From positions 2,666,001 to 2,730,000 of the forward strand of contig NZ_CP043318.1 in the NCBI RefSeq assembly GCF_001984825.2: a DNA stretch of 64,000 nt, given 5' to 3'. Below the pieces are notes generated by a model, which saw nothing but the letters and a program-made list of their open reading frames with translations, searched no databases and was not told where the DNA came from. The position numbers were made by a program, and so were the translations under genes. This document shows positions 1-8,682 of this stretch, one piece after another; position 1 is the first letter of the stretch, and each line of letters begins with the position of its first letter. The DNA comes from Enterobacter chengduensis. GTDB lineage: Bacteria; Pseudomonadota; Gammaproteobacteria; Enterobacterales; Enterobacteriaceae.

Positions 1-1
1 G

Positions 2-742
2 TCAAAACGCTTCGGTGGCCTTACCGCCGTGGATGACGTTTCAATTACCGTAAACAAGGGCGAGATCTACGGGCTGATTGGCCCTAACGGGGCGGGGAAA
101 ACCACCTGCTTTAATCTGATCACCGGGCTTTACCCGGCGGACAGCGGCGAGTTTTCGATTGCCGACAGGCCCTATTTTCCAAAGCAGATTGAGAAAGTGA
201 CCGCAGCCGGGATTGCCCGCACGTTTCAGAACGTGCGCCTCTTTAACGACATGTCGGTGCTGGAAAACGTGATGGTGGGTCGCCACGTGCGCACCCGTAA
301 CGGCCTGTGGGCCGCGCTGAGCCGCCATAAACGCGCCCGGGCGGAAGAAAAGCAGACCCGCGAACAGGCCTGGCACCTGCTGGAGTACACCGGGATTGCG
401 AAGTTCGCCCACTATCGCGCCTGCGATCTGGCCTACGGTCATCAGCGCCGTCTGGAGATTGCCCGCGCGCTGGCAACCGATCCGCTGCTGCTGGCGCTGG
501 ACGAACCCGCCGCAGGGATGAACGCGGCGGAAAAAGTGGCGCTCGGCGAGCTGCTTATCCGACTGCGCGATGACGGTAAAACCCTGCTGATGATTGAGCA
601 TGACGTCAAGCTGGTGATGGGCATCTGCGATCGCCTGACGGTGCTGGATTACGGCAAAACGCTCGCCAGCGGCACGCCGGAAAGCGTCCGTCGCGACCCG
701 GCAGTGATTGCCGCCTGGCTTGGAGGCAACGCCCATGTCTGA
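2..742 (+). CDS. Branched-chain-type ABC transporter ATPase (LivG family), 5' end outside window
   Basis: ATP-binding subunit of an ABC importer of the branched-chain amino acid/amide (HAAT) family, acting at the inner face of the cytoplasmic membrane. The frame is open from base 2, and the residues before the GTG at 29 (RFGGLTAVDDV) are the usual LivG N-terminus, so the true start lies upstream and the GTG is internal. Walker A GPNGAGKTT, Q-loop FQNVRLF, a signature region around AYGHQRRLEIARAL and Walker B LLLALDEPAAG are all visible. The C-terminal VIAAWLGG is typical of LivG. It overlaps the next ATPase gene by 8 bases. The permease genes are presumably upstream of the window. The substrate is inferred only from the enzymes downstream. 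Confidence 0.93.
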   Translation, partial: SKRFGGLTAVDDVSITVNKGEIYGLIGPNGAGKTTCFNLITGLYPADSGEFSIADRPYFPKQIEKVTAAGIARTFQNVRLFNDMSVLENVMVGRHVRTRNGLWAALSRHKRARAEEKQTREQAWHLLEYTGIAKFAHYRACDLAYGHQRRLEIARALATDPLLLALDEPAAGMNAAEKVALGELLIRLRDDGKTLLMIEHDVKLVMGICDRLTVLDYGKTLASGTPESVRRDPAVIAAWLGGNAHV

Positions 743-1454
743 ATTACTGAAGGTGGAACGTGTGGACGTGCATTACGGCGGTATTCAGGCCGTACGCGAT
801 GTCTCTTTTACCCTGCGCGAGGGTGAACAGGCTACCCTGATTGGCGCTAACGGCGCGGGGAAAAGCTCCACCGTGCGCGCCATTACCGGTCTGGAAAACT
901 TCAGCGGCCGTATTGAATTCAACGGAAAAGCGGTACGCAAGCACAGGCCTGAAGCCCTGCTTCGTGACGGGCTGGTGATGGTCCCGGAAGGCCGTGGGAT
1001 CTTCTCTCGCATGACGGTACTGGAAAACCTGCAGATGGGCGCCTGGCTCAGGCGTGACACTGTCACCTTCAGGCGGGAGATGAATGAGATTTTCGAGCGC
1101 TTCCCGCGCCTGGGCGAACGCCAGCATCAGCTTGCCGGCCTGCTTTCCGGTGGCGAGCAACAGCTGCTGGCCCTTAACCGCGCCCTGCTCAGCCAGCCGC
1201 GTCTGCTCATTCTCGACGAACCCTCAATGGGCCTTGCGCCGAAGATGGTCGAGAACATTTTTGCCGTCATTGCCGGCCTGCGCGAGCGCGGCGTCGCCCT
1301 TCTGCTCATCGAACAAAACGCCCGACTCGCGCTGGAGGTGACCGATAGCGCGTGGGTGATGGACAGCGGCAGCATTGTCCATCACGGCGAATCGAAAGCG
1401 CTGCTCATTGACGACCAGATTGCACAGATTTATTTGGGCGAAATGCCCGTTTAA
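735..1454 (+). CDS. Branched-chain-type ABC transporter ATPase (LivF family)
   Basis: Second ATPase of the same importer, 239 residues, the normal LivF length. Walker A GANGAGKSS, signature LSGGEQQLLALNRAL and Walker B LLILDEPSMGLAP are present, followed by the LivF hallmark LLLIEQNARLAL and the C-terminal IAQIYLGE. I chose the ATG at 735 (MSELLKVERVDVHYG) over the upstream in-frame ATG at 708 because it begins at the conserved family N-terminus and gives the ATGTCTGA overlap with the preceding gene, suggesting translational coupling. It is followed after 28 bases by the binding-protein gene. Confidence 0.93.
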   Translation: MSELLKVERVDVHYGGIQAVRDVSFTLREGEQATLIGANGAGKSSTVRAITGLENFSGRIEFNGKAVRKHRPEALLRDGLVMVPEGRGIFSRMTVLENLQMGAWLRRDTVTFRREMNEIFERFPRLGERQHQLAGLLSGGEQQLLALNRALLSQPRLLILDEPSMGLAPKMVENIFAVIAGLRERGVALLLIEQNARLALEVTDSAWVMDSGSIVHHGESKALLIDDQIAQIYLGEMPV

Positions 1455-1482
1455 CAACACCAGCCAACATCAGGGAAATACA

Positions 1483-2640
1483 ATGAAAACAGTAAAAATC
1501 AGTGCGCTCAGCGCCGCTATTCTGCTCAGCGGTTTTGCCTCAACGGCCACATGGGCCGCTGACGGCGAAACCGTGGTTATCGGCCTGGCGGGCCCGCTCA
1601 CCGGCCCGTCTGCCCGTATCGGTAAAGATCTGGAGAACGGCGCGCAGCTGGCCATTGACGACATTAACAAGCAGCACCCGACCATCGGCGGCAAAGCGGT
1701 GACCTTCAAACTGCAGTCAGAAGACGATCAGTCCGACCCGCGTACCGCCGTGGCCGTCGCGCAGCGTCTGGTGGATAGCGGCGTCGCGGGCGTCGTAGGT
1801 CACTGGAACACCGGCACCAGTATTCCGGCAGCCCGCGTCTATCACGATGCCGGCATCGCGCAGGTCGCACCGGTCGCGACCGGTCATGCCTATACGCAAC
1901 AGGGTTTTGATACCAGCTTCCGCGTGATGGGCCACGATGACGACGGCGGCCAGCTCGCCGGTCAGTACGCGGTGAATACCCTGAAAGCCAAGCGCATTGC
2001 GGTGATCGACGACCGTACCGCCTTCGGTCAGGGCCTGGCGGACCAGTTTATAAAGTCGCTTGAAGCGCAGGGCGTGAAGATTGTCGACCGTCAGTACGTG
2101 GATGACAAAACGGTGGACTTCAGCGCGGTACTGACCGCCATCCGCAGCAAAAACGCCGATCTGATCTTCTTCGGCGGCGTCGACAGCCAGGCCGCACCGC
2201 TGGCACGCCGCATCAAACAGCTGGGCATGAACGCCACGCTGATGGGCGCTGGCGGATTTGTCAGCCAGACGTTCCTGAAGCTGGCGCAGAAAGAAGGCGA
2301 AGGCGTGGTCGCGCTGGAGCCGGGTCTGCCCGTCGACCAGATGCCGGGTGGAAAGGCTTTCGAGCAGGCCTGGCAGTCCCGCTACCACACCCATATCGAA
2401 CTGCACGCGCCGTTCGCCTATGACGCCACCCGCGTGCTGGTTGCGGCGATGGAAAAAGCAGACTCCGTCGATCCGTCCGAGTATCTGCCAGCCCTGCGCG
2501 GCATTAGCTACTCCGGCGTCACCGGGCAAATTGCGTTTGATAAAGAGGGCAACCTGAAGTCGCCGTCGTTCACCGTTTACAAAGTTGTCGAGGGCAAATG
2601 GCTGCCGCAAACCGTGCTGGGTGGCGCAAAAGCGAAGTAA
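1483..2640 (+). CDS. Periplasmic substrate-binding protein of a branched-chain-type ABC transporter
   Basis: 385-residue periplasmic binding protein of the LivJ/LivK type (peripla_BP_6). A cleavable signal peptide occupies about residues 1-24 (basic MKTVK, hydrophobic core, TATWAA cleavage zone). The mature N-terminus VVIGLAGPLTGPSARIGKD is the standard opening of this fold. The start ATG at 1483 follows a CAGGGA ribosome site; a longer in-frame extension back to 1375 only runs through livF and is not used. It lies between the ATPases and two cysteine-salvage-type hydrolases, so the natural ligand is probably not leucine; I infer an L-2-aminothiazoline-4-carboxylate-like or N-carbamoyl amino acid ligand. 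Confidence 0.92.
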   Translation: MKTVKISALSAAILLSGFASTATWAADGETVVIGLAGPLTGPSARIGKDLENGAQLAIDDINKQHPTIGGKAVTFKLQSEDDQSDPRTAVAVAQRLVDSGVAGVVGHWNTGTSIPAARVYHDAGIAQVAPVATGHAYTQQGFDTSFRVMGHDDDGGQLAGQYAVNTLKAKRIAVIDDRTAFGQGLADQFIKSLEAQGVKIVDRQYVDDKTVDFSAVLTAIRSKNADLIFFGGVDSQAAPLARRIKQLGMNATLMGAGGFVSQTFLKLAQKEGEGVVALEPGLPVDQMPGGKAFEQAWQSRYHTHIELHAPFAYDATRVLVAAMEKADSVDPSEYLPALRGISYSGVTGQIAFDKEGNLKSPSFTVYKVVEGKWLPQTVLGGAKAK

Positions 2641-2658
2641 CGCAGTGAGGGCAATGTG

Positions 2659-3141
2659 ATGAGTGATAATAACGAGCTGGGCATTCTCGCCCGCCGCAAA
2701 ATTGAAGCAGAAATTATTAAGCCAATTTATGAAATCCTGGTGCGCGAGATAGGGAAAACCCGCGCCCAGGCGGTCATCGGCGAGGCGATTGAACAAGCGG
2801 CAATTGACGCAGGCAAAGCGTTTGCCAGCAAAGAGCCCAACGGCGCGGACGTAAAGAGCTTTATCGCCCTGCAGTATCTGTGGGAGAAAGATAACGCGCT
2901 GGAGGTGAAGGTGCTCGACGCCGACGACCAGCAGTACAACTACAACGTGACCCGCTGCCGCTACGCGGAGATGTATCATGAAATGGGGCTGGGCGAGATT
3001 GGTCATCTTCTCTCCTGCGCGCGCGATGAAAAGTTCATCGTTGGCTATGCGCCGGACGTGAAGCTGACCCGCACGACCACCATCATGCAGGGCGGTGCGT
3101 GTTGTGACTTCCGCTACCGCAGCGCTAAGGACAAGACATGA
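2659..3141 (+). CDS. L-2-amino-thiazoline-4-carboxylic acid hydrolase family protein
   Basis: 160-residue protein that I recognise as the ATC hydrolase family. In Pseudomonas the family member opens the thiazoline ring of L-ATC to give N-carbamoyl-L-cysteine. The C-terminal half carries the conserved cysteine-containing stretches HLLSCARDEKF and MQGGACCDFRY; family enzymes depend on cysteine chemistry. The start is the ATG at 2659, with GTG at 2656 immediately before it as an alternative; GTGAGGG at 2645 is the ribosome site. Its stop overlaps the start of the carbamoylase gene by 4 bases (ATGA), so the two are almost certainly co-translated. Family assignment is from memory of the sequence pattern, and the in vivo substrate is inferred. 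Confidence 0.75.
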   Translation: MSDNNELGILARRKIEAEIIKPIYEILVREIGKTRAQAVIGEAIEQAAIDAGKAFASKEPNGADVKSFIALQYLWEKDNALEVKVLDADDQQYNYNVTRCRYAEMYHEMGLGEIGHLLSCARDEKFIVGYAPDVKLTRTTTIMQGGACCDFRYRSAKDKT

Positions 3142-4364
3142 TCCGCGTCAACGCCGAACGGCTGTGGTCAACGCTTGAGATGATGGCGCAGATTGGCGGC
3201 ACCCCCGCCGGTGGCGTCACCCGTCTGGCACTGAGCGAGGAAGATCGTATTGCGCGCGACCTCCTGCGCGACTGGGCGCTGGAGGCAGGATTCACCTGCG
3301 ATATCGACAGCATGGGCAATATGTTTATCCGTCGCGCGGGGAAAAACCCGCAGCTTGCCCCAGTCATGACGGGTTCCCATTTGGATACCCAGCCGCTGGG
3401 CGGAAACTACGACGGGGTGTACGGCGTGCTGGCCGGACTGGAGCTGCTGCGCACGCTGAACGATAACGCGATTGAAACCGAGCGCGACGTCGTGCTGGTC
3501 AACTGGACCAACGAAGAAGGCGCGCGCTTTGCCCCGGCGATGCTGGCCTCCGGCGTCTGGGCAGGCCAGCTCACGGAAGACTTTGCATACGCCAGTATGG
3601 ACAACCAACGGATAACCGTTCGCGAGGCGCTGGAAGCGATTGGCTATCGCGGCGAACGCCCTGCCCGCGCATTTCCGCTTCACGCCTGCTATGAGCTGCA
3701 TATTGAGCAGGGGCCGATCCTCGAAGAGGAAGAGATCGACATCGGGCTGGTGCGGGCGGCCATGGGCCAGCGCTGGTTTACGGTAACGCTCGACGGTTTT
3801 GCCGCCCATGCGGGAACGACGCCGATGCACAGCCGCCGCGATGCGGTTATCGCCTTCGCCGGGCTGGCGCTGAACGTGGAGGAGATTGGGTATCAATTTG
3901 CGCCGGACGGACGCGCGACCATCGGCATGGCGCAGGTTACGCCGAATTCGCGTAACGTTGTCCCTTCGCGAGTGGAATGCAGCGTGGAGTTTCGCCACCC
4001 TTCACAGGACGCACTTGAAGCCATGGAAGCCGCGCTGCATGTGGCGACAAAAAACCTGGCCGCACGCGGCGTGACGGCCAACGTCGAGCGCATCTTCGAC
4101 TATGCGCCAGTCGACTTTAACGAAGCCTGTCTGGCCCGTACGGAAAACGCCGTCGCCGCGCTGGGCTATTCGTCAAAATCGATGGTCTCCGGTGCCGGAC
4201 ACGACACCTGCTACGTCAGTAAGGTGGCCCCTGCCAGCATGATTTTTATCCCCTGCGTGAAGGGCGTCAGCCATAACGAAGCGGAAAGGATCCTGCCGGA
4301 GTGGTCAGAGAAAGGCGCGAATGTGTTATTGCACAGCGTCCTGTCTGCGGCGCTTGAGCGATAG
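3138..4364 (+). CDS. N-carbamoyl-L-amino acid hydrolase / amidase (M20/M28 hydantoinase-carbamoylase family)
   Basis: 408-residue Zn/Mn-dependent amidohydrolase. Metal-site motifs in order are GSHLDTQPLGGNYDG (His, Asp), NEEGARFAP (Glu), LHIEQGPILE (His) and a C-terminal SGAGHDTCYVS with HNEAE, all diagnostic of L-carbamoylase/allantoate amidohydrolase-like enzymes. Such enzymes remove the carbamoyl group (as CO2 and NH3) from N-carbamoyl amino acids. Being translationally coupled to an ATC hydrolase, it is the natural candidate to turn N-carbamoyl-L-cysteine into L-cysteine, as AtcC does in Pseudomonas. Allantoate amidohydrolase (AllC) and ureidoglycolate-type enzymes belong to the same superfamily, but no purine catabolism genes are nearby. 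Confidence 0.85.
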   Translation: MIRVNAERLWSTLEMMAQIGGTPAGGVTRLALSEEDRIARDLLRDWALEAGFTCDIDSMGNMFIRRAGKNPQLAPVMTGSHLDTQPLGGNYDGVYGVLAGLELLRTLNDNAIETERDVVLVNWTNEEGARFAPAMLASGVWAGQLTEDFAYASMDNQRITVREALEAIGYRGERPARAFPLHACYELHIEQGPILEEEEIDIGLVRAAMGQRWFTVTLDGFAAHAGTTPMHSRRDAVIAFAGLALNVEEIGYQFAPDGRATIGMAQVTPNSRNVVPSRVECSVEFRHPSQDALEAMEAALHVATKNLAARGVTANVERIFDYAPVDFNEACLARTENAVAALGYSSKSMVSGAGHDTCYVSKVAPASMIFIPCVKGVSHNEAERILPEWSEKGANVLLHSVLSAALER

Positions 4365-4370
4365 CGCGGT

Positions 4371-4397
4371 GCGAAAGCAGAAGATCTCTGCTTTCGC
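4371..4397. terminator. Bidirectional terminator-like hairpin
   Basis: Perfect 11-bp inverted repeat GCGAAAGCAGA / TCTGCTTTCGC with a 5-base loop, between the converging carbamoylase (stop 4364) and kup-type gene (stop 4404). It lacks a long T tract, so efficiency is uncertain. Confidence 0.6.
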
Positions 4398-4403
4398 CTG
4401 AAT

Positions 4404-6287
4404 CTACACGGCAACGCGTCGGCTGATTTCGACGACGCGATCGCTGGGAAGGTGATAGTGGTTGATGACGTGCGTGCAGTTGCGCTTCATAAAAGCAAAG
4501 ATGTGCCGCTGCCAGGCCGCCATGCCCGCCTCACCTTCGCCTGCCACAATGGTTTCATGCCCGACATACCAGGTGGCGTCATCCGTGGCAAAAATTGCGT
4601 TGACCTCGCTGACGCCCTGCAGCAACCGCGGGATGTCCGGGTGTTCCATAAAGCCATACTGCGCCACGCCGTGCCAGTAGCCCGGTGCGCGCTGCTCCAC
4701 TCTTATACGTTGTTCTTCCCCCACGTAGGGCACGTTGAGAATATCAATGGTCAGCGACAACACGTCCTGCTGTAGCGCCCGGTTGCGCGCGACGTGCCAG
4801 CGCATGACCGGCGGGATATTGTTCTGGGTTCGGGTCAAAAAGATGGCGGAGCCCGCCACTCTGGGCACCGTCTTTTGCTGAAGCTGGGCAAAGAAGGCAT
4901 CCACGCTGACGCCCATCTCGCCCACCGATGCCGATACCGCCTTAACGCCCCGGTGCCAGATCAGCATCACCGTACAAACAGCGGCGGCCATCAGCAGCGG
5001 AATATAGCCGCCTTCCAGCACCTTAATCAAATTGGCAAACAGGAAGGTGGCATCAATCACCAGGAAACAGAAGGCAATGACCGCGCTGCTGACCAGGCTC
5101 CAGCGCCACACTTCCCGCATAGCGACAAACAGCAGGCCCGTGGTCATCAGCATGGTTAATGACACGGCGATGCCGTACGCCGCGGCAAGCTTGTCGGAGG
5201 ATTTAAAGAACACCACCAGCCCGATGGTCACCCCCATCAGCAGCCAGTTTATTATCCCGATGTAAATCTGGCCGTAGCTTTCTGCCGCCGTCTGTTTGAT
5301 GCGTAACCGGGGCAACCAGCCAAGCTGAATGGCCTGGCGCGTCATCGAAAAAGCGCCGGTAATAATCGCCTGGCTGGCGATGATTGTCGCCAGCGCGGCA
5401 AGAATGATGAGCGGAACCTGCAGCGCAGGCGGACACAGCGTATAGAAAAGATTCTGTTTGCTGTCGGCACCAGCCAGAATCAACGCTGACTGACCGGCGT
5501 AGTTGAGCAGCAGCGAAGGAAAGACGACGCCGTACCAGGCAAGCCAGATGGGCTTTTTACCAAAATGCCCCATGTCGGCATACAGGGCTTCGGCACCCGT
5601 CACGCAGAGAAACACGCCGCCCAGGACCAGGAAGCTGGTGTACCCGTTCGAAAACAGAAACGCGATGCCATACGCGGGATTGAGGGCCAGCAGTACCGAG
5701 GGGTGTTGCACGATCCCCCGCACGCCAAGAACTGCAATCGCCAAAAACCACACCGCCATCACCGGGCCAAAAATTTTCCCTATACGGGCGGTACCAAAAG
5801 GTTGGATAAGAAACAGCGCCAGCAGAACCGCGACCGTCAGGGGTAGTATGTACGGCTGGGACGCCGGGAACACCATTTCCAGCCCTTCGAGGGCAGACAG
5901 GACGGAGATGGCCGGGGTTATTGCGCCGTCACCGTATATCAGCGCGGCGCCAATCAGGGCGGCAAAAATGACCCAGCGTCCGCCTTTGCCCTTTTCCACC
6001 AGAAGCGACATCAGGGCCATGATGCCCCCTTCGCCATGGTTATCAATTCGCATGGCAAAGGCGGCATATTTTATGGACGTCACCAGGATGAGTGTCCAGG
6101 TTATCAGGGAGAGCAGGCCGAGTATGACGCCGGGCGTCGGGTCATGCTCAGAGAGCGAAAGCACCGTCCGGAAGGTATAAAGCGGGCTGGTGCCAATATC
6201 ACCAAAAACGACGCCAAGCGCCCCTCCTGCAAGCAGGGTTAACCGGGAGAGCGGTTGGGACGCTTCACTGCTGTGGCGAGGGCTCAT
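4404..6287 (-). CDS. kup: Kup-family low-affinity potassium uptake protein (probable paralogue)
   Basis: 627-residue integral membrane K+ transporter of the KUP/HAK/KT family, probably a K+/H+ symporter. The N-terminal GVVFGDIGTSPLYTFR and IKYAAFAMRIDNHGEGG are the family signatures, followed by YGDGAITPAISVLSALEG. About 12 hydrophobic segments lead to a soluble C-terminal domain ending at HYHLPSDRVVEISRRV. It differs clearly from E. coli Kup at the N-terminus, so I take it to be a second Kup rather than the K-12 orthologue. ATG at 6287 is preferred; an in-frame TTG four codons upstream is an alternative. It lies 77 bases downstream of smvA on the same strand, with no obvious terminator between. 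Confidence 0.88.
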   Translation of the reverse strand: MSPRHSSEASQPLSRLTLLAGGALGVVFGDIGTSPLYTFRTVLSLSEHDPTPGVILGLLSLITWTLILVTSIKYAAFAMRIDNHGEGGIMALMSLLVEKGKGGRWVIFAALIGAALIYGDGAITPAISVLSALEGLEMVFPASQPYILPLTVAVLLALFLIQPFGTARIGKIFGPVMAVWFLAIAVLGVRGIVQHPSVLLALNPAYGIAFLFSNGYTSFLVLGGVFLCVTGAEALYADMGHFGKKPIWLAWYGVVFPSLLLNYAGQSALILAGADSKQNLFYTLCPPALQVPLIILAALATIIASQAIITGAFSMTRQAIQLGWLPRLRIKQTAAESYGQIYIGIINWLLMGVTIGLVVFFKSSDKLAAAYGIAVSLTMLMTTGLLFVAMREVWRWSLVSSAVIAFCFLVIDATFLFANLIKVLEGGYIPLLMAAAVCTVMLIWHRGVKAVSASVGEMGVSVDAFFAQLQQKTVPRVAGSAIFLTRTQNNIPPVMRWHVARNRALQQDVLSLTIDILNVPYVGEEQRIRVEQRAPGYWHGVAQYGFMEHPDIPRLLQGVSEVNAIFATDDATWYVGHETIVAGEGEAGMAAWQRHIFAFMKRNCTHVINHYHLPSDRVVEISRRVAV

Positions 6288-6364
6288 ATTTTCCAGCAAG
6301 AGTCAGATAATCCTATAAAAAACATAGCGCATCTGCCCCACCGGCGCCAACCGCGCGCCCTGTT

Positions 6365-7852
6365 TTACTGCGGATTGACCTTCGCCAGGCTGAACCAGAT
6401 CCCCACCGCCAGCAACAGCAGCATTCCCCCCGCGCTGCCCAGCGCCACGCTGTGCGAGGTGATAAACGCGCTTTTCGCCGCCTCAATCACCGGTTCCGCC
6501 AGGGTCGGCGTGAGATCCTGCGCCACCTTCATCGCCTCACCGATGGATGACGAAGCTTTATCGACGAGCGAGGCATCCAGCCCCTGCGGCAGGTCAATCG
6601 ACGCCGAGAAGCTGCGGGTCAACAGCAGACCAAAGATGGCGATCCCCAGCCCGGCCCCCAGCTCATAGGACATGGTTTCAATTGCGCCTGCGGCGGCGGC
6701 TTTCTCTTTCGGCGCGGCCGCCATAATGGCCGAGGTCGAGGCCAGCAGCGCGCTGGCGGCGCTGAAGCCGAGCAGCACCATTAGCCCCCACGCCTGCCAC
6801 TGCTGCGTGCTGAAGTCGAGCATCGACAGGCCGATAAAGCTCACGGCGCTGAGCCCCATTCCGCCAGCCGCAACGATGCGCAACCCTAAACGTCCGACCA
6901 GCACGCCCGCGATCGGGCCACTGAACCCGCTGGCGACCATCACCGGCAGCATGAACATGCCCGCTTCAAACGGCGTAAAGCCATGAACAAACTGCAGCTC
7001 CTGGGCCATCAGGAGCTCAAAGCCGACCAGGGCAATCATGGCGGTCATCGCCATGACCACGCCGCTCAGGATGATGCGATGGCAAAACAGGCGCATGTCG
7101 ATCATCGGTACGCGAGCGCGAAGCTGAATACGCACGAAAATGAACAGCAGCATCGAGCCGGTAACCAGCGCGGACGCGACGATCCACGGTGACAGGGTGC
7201 CCTTCAGGGCGGTTTTCGCGCTGTAGACCAGCAGCAATATCGCCACAATCAGCATCACGGCATGGCTGATATTCAGCGGCTGCTCCGGACGCCCCTGCTG
7301 AGGCGGCACGAAGCGCGCGGCCAGCGACACCACCACCAGCACGATCGGGACGTTGATCAAAAACACCGAGCCCCAGTAAAAATGCTCGAGCAGCATACCG
7401 CCAATCAGCGGGCCAAACGCCGCCCCGCCGGACCCCACCGCGGCCCAAACGCCCAGCGCGATATTACGATCCCGCGCGTCGGTAAACAGCGTGCGGATCC
7501 CGGCCAGCGTGGCTGGAATAATCATTGCTGCACCGATTGCCAGCGAGGCGCGCGCCGCAATCAGCCACCCGGCTGACGGCGCAAACGCTGCCGACAGCGA
7601 CGACAGGCCAAACAGCGTGCTGCCAATCATGAGCAATCGTTTAAAACCAATGCGGTCGCCCAGCGCGCCCATCGGCAGCACCATTCCCGCCATCACCAGC
7701 GAGTAGATATCGATGATCCACAGCAATTCATTGCCGCTGGCGCCCAGCGTCATGCTCAATGTCGGCGCCGCCACGTGCAGCACCGTCGCGTCGATCGCCA
7801 CCGGGATATAGACCAGCACGATAATCACTAACGCTAACCACTGACGAAACAT
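6365..7852 (-). CDS. smvA: SmvA-type MFS multidrug efflux pump (methyl viologen/cationic biocide)
   Basis: 495-residue drug:H+ antiporter of the 14-TM DHA2 group, matching SmvA, which exports methyl viologen, acriflavine and cationic biocides such as chlorhexidine. The N-terminus MFRQWLALVIIVLVYIPVAI and motifs LWIIDIYSLVMAG, MGALGDRIGFKRLL (motif A) and GSGGAAFGPLIGG (motif C) are visible. The open frame extends 80 codons upstream through the divergent promoter, but ATG 7852 has a good AAGGAA ribosome site and the family start. It is divergent from smvR, and the intergenic dyads suggest direct SmvR repression. Large extracytoplasmic loop residues around QGLDASLVDKASSS are typical. Confidence 0.93.
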   Translation of the reverse strand: MFRQWLALVIIVLVYIPVAIDATVLHVAAPTLSMTLGASGNELLWIIDIYSLVMAGMVLPMGALGDRIGFKRLLMIGSTLFGLSSLSAAFAPSAGWLIAARASLAIGAAMIIPATLAGIRTLFTDARDRNIALGVWAAVGSGGAAFGPLIGGMLLEHFYWGSVFLINVPIVLVVVSLAARFVPPQQGRPEQPLNISHAVMLIVAILLLVYSAKTALKGTLSPWIVASALVTGSMLLFIFVRIQLRARVPMIDMRLFCHRIILSGVVMAMTAMIALVGFELLMAQELQFVHGFTPFEAGMFMLPVMVASGFSGPIAGVLVGRLGLRIVAAGGMGLSAVSFIGLSMLDFSTQQWQAWGLMVLLGFSAASALLASTSAIMAAAPKEKAAAAGAIETMSYELGAGLGIAIFGLLLTRSFSASIDLPQGLDASLVDKASSSIGEAMKVAQDLTPTLAEPVIEAAKSAFITSHSVALGSAGGMLLLLAVGIWFSLAKVNPQ

Positions 7853-7875
7853 AAATTTCCTTTTCATTTTAAACA

Positions 7876-7889
7876 TGGACACATGTCCA
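7876..7889. promoter_or_regulatory. Candidate SmvR operator dyad
   Basis: TGGACA-CA-TGTCCA is a perfect 6+2+6 inverted repeat 24 bases upstream of the smvA start. A weaker version, TGAACG-AG-TGTCCA (7911-7924), lies 35 bases away and overlaps the candidate smvR promoter. Two spaced dyads between a TetR gene and its divergent pump fit autoregulation plus pump repression. That the protein binds here is inferred. Confidence 0.6.
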
Positions 7890-7909
7890 GGATGCGATCC
7901 TACGTAAAG

Positions 7910-7939
7910 TTGAACGAGTGTCCAGCTTTTTGTTACACT
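7910..7939 (+). promoter_or_regulatory. Candidate smvR promoter
   Basis: TTGAAC (7910-7915), an 18-base spacer and TACACT (7934-7939), 30 bases upstream of the smvR ATG. The -35 box and spacer overlap the second operator-like site at 7911-7924. Confidence 0.45.
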
Positions 7940-7968
7940 CGTTTCATTCCCATTGAGAGTGAGTACAC

Positions 7969-8544
7969 ATGCGATATCTGAGCAAGGATGAACGGCGGGA
8001 AGCGATTTTACAGGCCGCCATGCGCGTGGCGCTGGCCGAGGGGCTGGGAGCCATGACGGTGCGGCGCGTTGCGTCGGAAGCGGGCGTGGCAACCGGACAG
8101 GTACACCATCATTTTGCCTCCGGCGGAGAGCTAAAATCGCTGGCCTTCGTTCGGTTAATCCGCGAACTGCTGGATGCTGACGTCGCCAGGGTACAGGCCG
8201 GATGGCGCGAACAGCTTCATGGCATGCTCGGCAGCGATGACGGCAGATTTGAGCCCTATATTCGTCTATGGCGCGAAGCGCAGATCCTGGCCAGCCGCGA
8301 TGATGACATAAAGGGTGCCTATGTCATGACGATGGAGATGTGGCACCAGGAAACCGTGGCGATTATTCGGGGGGGAGCTGAAGCCGGGACCTTTACGCTC
8401 ACCGACCGGCCGGAAAATATTGCCTGGCGTTTGATAGGCCTGGTATGTGGCCTGGACGGGATTACGGTATTGAATATGCCAGAAATGGACGACGCGGCAT
8501 TTAATAAGCATCTCGATAAGCTTATTTCGCTCGAGTTATTTTAA
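7969..8544 (+). CDS. smvR: TetR-family repressor of smvA
   Basis: 191-residue one-domain TetR regulator. The N-terminal helix-turn-helix occupies about residues 10-55, with AMTVRRVASEAGVATGQVHHHFAS as the recognition region in the usual TetR position. The rest is a helical ligand-binding domain. The N-terminus MRYLSKDERREAILQAAMRV matches SmvR of Klebsiella/Enterobacter, whose loss raises SmvA expression and cationic biocide tolerance. The ATG is preceded by GAGAGTGAG. The coding frame looks intact, so the pump is expected to be under normal control. Confidence 0.88.
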   Translation: MRYLSKDERREAILQAAMRVALAEGLGAMTVRRVASEAGVATGQVHHHFASGGELKSLAFVRLIRELLDADVARVQAGWREQLHGMLGSDDGRFEPYIRLWREAQILASRDDDIKGAYVMTMEMWHQETVAIIRGGAEAGTFTLTDRPENIAWRLIGLVCGLDGITVLNMPEMDDAAFNKHLDKLISLELF

Positions 8545-8599
8545 CAGCGTTTACAATGAGTGCGGGCACGGCCTCAAGCCAGGCAGCGCCGCTGACTGT

Positions 8600-8675
8600 G
8601 TCGGGTGGCGGCTACGCCTTACCCGACCTACGTTTAAGCCCTTGTAGGCCCAGTAAGGCGTAGCCGCCACCGGGC
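8600..8675. repeat. REP/BIME element, copy 1
   Basis: 76-base imperfect palindrome (GTCGGGTGGCGGCTACGCC ... GGCGTAGCCGCCACCGGGC), two REP units facing each other around GACCTACGTTTAAGCCC. It is 74/76 identical to copy 2 at 9153-9228, in the same orientation, and lies after the converging ends of smvR and the next gene. Confidence 0.85.
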
Positions 8676-8682
8676 TATAAGG

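Noticed and set aside
7853..8092. 80-codon N-terminal extension of smvA
   Set aside because: It would run through the divergent promoter and into smvR; SmvA family length fits ATG 7852.
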